From JABFRG01 sp038210445 (GTDB lineage Bacteria; Myxococcota_A; Polyangia; Polyangiales; Polyangiaceae), in contig JBBQWQ010000018.1 in assembly GCA_038210445.1 (NCBI GenBank), positions 1 through 64,000 of the forward strand: a stretch of 64,000 bases of DNA. The letters are read 5' to 3'. The translations under genes and the position numbers were made by a program. Of this stretch, positions 62,931 to 64,000 are shown piece after piece; the first letter of the stretch is position 1, and each line of letters opens with the position of its first letter. The notes under the pieces are model-generated. The model did no database searches. It saw nothing but the letters and a program-made list of their open reading frames with translations, and had not been told where the DNA came from.

Positions 62931-64000
62931 TCAGATGGCCTTGCCGGGGTTCAAGATGCCCTTGGGGTCGAAGGCCGTCTTCACCCGCGCCATGAGCGCG
63001 CGCTCGGCTTCGCCCACCATGGCCGTGAGGTAGTCGCGCTTGAGGTTGCCCACGCCGTGCTCGCCGGTGATGGTGCCGCCGAGCGCGAGCGCCGCGCGGA
63101 CGATCTCGTCGAAGGCCTGGTAGGCGCGGGCGGCCGAGGCTTCGTCCCGCGGATCGAACACGATGGTCGGGTGCAGGTTGCCGTCGCCGGCATGGCCGAA
63201 GGTGCCGATGACCAGGCCCAGCCGCGCGCCAATGGCGGCGATCTGCGCGAGCAAGTGAGGAATGGCGGGCTTGGGGACCGCCACGTCGTCGAGCAGCGTG
63301 GTGCCCTTCTTCTCGAGCGCCGGCAGGGCCATGCGCCGGGCCAACAGCAGCATGCGCCCCTCTTCCAGATCTTCGGTGCACAGTACACTCTTCGCGGCGT
63401 GCCCCTCGCAGATACGCTGGCAAGTGGCGATGGCAGCCGCGGCGTCGCTGGCGTCGCTCTGCAGGAGCACCATGGCGGCGGCCTCGACGTCGAGGTCCAT
63501 GTGCGTCATGTCCTCCACCGCGCGCACCGTGGTGCGGTCCATCACCTCCAGGAGCGAGAGCTCCACGCGCGCGTCCATCTCCACGATAGCGGCGGCGGCG
63601 GCGGCCAGGGTATCGAAGAAGGCCACCATGGTGCTGGGCGCGCGCGGCGCCCGGAGCAGGCGCACCGAGGCCTCGACGATGACTCCCAGCGTGCCTTCGG
63701 AGCCCACCAGGAGGCGCGTGAGATCGAGGCCCGCGACGTTCTTCTTGGTGAGCGCGCCGGTGCGCACGCGGGTGCCGTCGGCCAATACCACCTCGAGCGC
63801 CGCAACGTGGTCGCCGGTGACACCGTACTTGAGGCAGCACGATCCGCCGGCGTTGGTGGCGATGTTGCCGCCGATGGTGGAGATCTCCCGGCTCGCCGGA
63901 TCGGGCGCGTAGTAGAGGCCGCGACCGGCGGCTTCCTTGGCCAGCGCCGCGTTGAGCACGCCCGGCTGCACCACGGCGATGCGCTGGGCCGCGTCGATGC
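62931..64000 (-). CDS. FAD-linked oxidase, GlcD/D-lactate dehydrogenase type, partial (N terminus outside the window)
   Basis: The visible 355 residues lack the N-terminal part, which continues past the right edge. FAD-binding segments are seen (VVQPGVLNAALAKEA, STIGGNIATNAGGSCCLKYG, LLVGSEGTLGVIVEASVRLL). The C-terminal cap has GTFGHAGDGNLHPTIVFDP and ends TGEHGVGNLKRDYL and PGKAI. These are signatures of glycolate- and lactate-oxidising FAD oxidases. It should oxidise a 2-hydroxy acid such as glycolate or D-lactate. The exact acid cannot be told. Confidence 0.9.
   Translation of the reverse strand, partial: IDAAQRIAVVQPGVLNAALAKEAAGRGLYYAPDPASREISTIGGNIATNAGGSCCLKYGVTGDHVAALEVVLADGTRVRTGALTKKNVAGLDLTRLLVGSEGTLGVIVEASVRLLRAPRAPSTMVAFFDTLAAAAAAIVEMDARVELSLLEVMDRTTVRAVEDMTHMDLDVEAAAMVLLQSDASDAAAAIATCQRICEGHAAKSVLCTEDLEEGRMLLLARRMALPALEKKGTTLLDDVAVPKPAIPHLLAQIAAIGARLGLVIGTFGHAGDGNLHPTIVFDPRDEASAARAYQAFDEIVRAALALGGTITGEHGVGNLKRDYLTAMVGEAERALMARVKTAFDPKGILNPGKAI

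Noticed and set aside
62911..63840. Upstream extension of the Cys-rich lipoprotein frame.
   Set aside because: It runs through the GlcD-type oxidase in another frame. ATG 62910 gives a normal signal peptide.

Overview
The window looks like chromosomal DNA of a myxobacterium (Myxococcota, most likely a Polyangiales-type lineage). This is inferred from several traits together. GC content is very high, with strong third-position GC. There are many secreted lipoproteins whose signal peptide and lipobox Cys are followed by Asp/Ala/Gly-rich linkers. There is a protein with a MYXO-CTERM-like tail, an RCC1-repeat lipoprotein, a Ser/Thr kinase with PEGA domains, and long hybrid histidine kinases. I see no rRNA or tRNA genes, CRISPR array, insertion sequence, prophage or plasmid genes.

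Layout. 1-4.1 kb: two convergent hybrid histidine kinases. 4.4-10.7 kb: a cupin protein, four secreted or lipoprotein genes, and an ECF sigma factor translationally coupled to a membrane regulator. 10.7-24.1 kb: S41 protease, orphan ExbD/TolR protein, beta-CASP metallo-hydrolase, phosphodiester glycosidase-like protein, DUF4139 protein, small lipoproteins, FAD monooxygenase and a large secreted lipase-like hydrolase. 24.1-28.1 kb: a tightly coupled persulfide/sulfur operon (Blh-type metallo-beta-lactamase protein, TauE exporter, two YeeE/YedE half-transporters, rhodanese) with a universal stress protein upstream. 28.2-36.5 kb: RCC1 lipoprotein, other exported proteins, an active-looking diguanylate cyclase and a single-heme MYXO-CTERM protein. 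36.6-40.2 kb: a fadN-fadA-type beta-oxidation pair. 40.4-44.7 kb: a DUF4173-like membrane protein and small lipoproteins. 44.9-47.4 kb: a radical SAM/SPASM enzyme followed by three tandem paralogous small membrane-anchored proteins that share a near-invariant C-terminal motif. 47.6-54 kb: solute-binding lipoprotein, TPR protein, Ser/Thr kinase with PEGA domains, and a TPM/LemA pair. 54.1-64 kb: LOG/HD/amidohydrolase operon, TrmN6-like methyltransferase, DUF3750 lipoprotein, luciferase-like monooxygenase, OPT transporter, Cys-rich lipoprotein and the 3' part of a GlcD-type FAD oxidase.

The most interesting region is 44.9-47.4 kb. The enzyme has an intact CX3CX2C radical SAM motif and a complete SPASM two-cluster signature. 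The three following proteins share a short Lys/Arg-rich N terminus, one transmembrane helix, a variable linker and the motif VPTTVR-V/L-VPNPHPP. This fits a RiPP-like system in which one maturase modifies three membrane-tethered substrates. I do not recognise the substrate family. The function is inferred from gene order and conservation, not shown.
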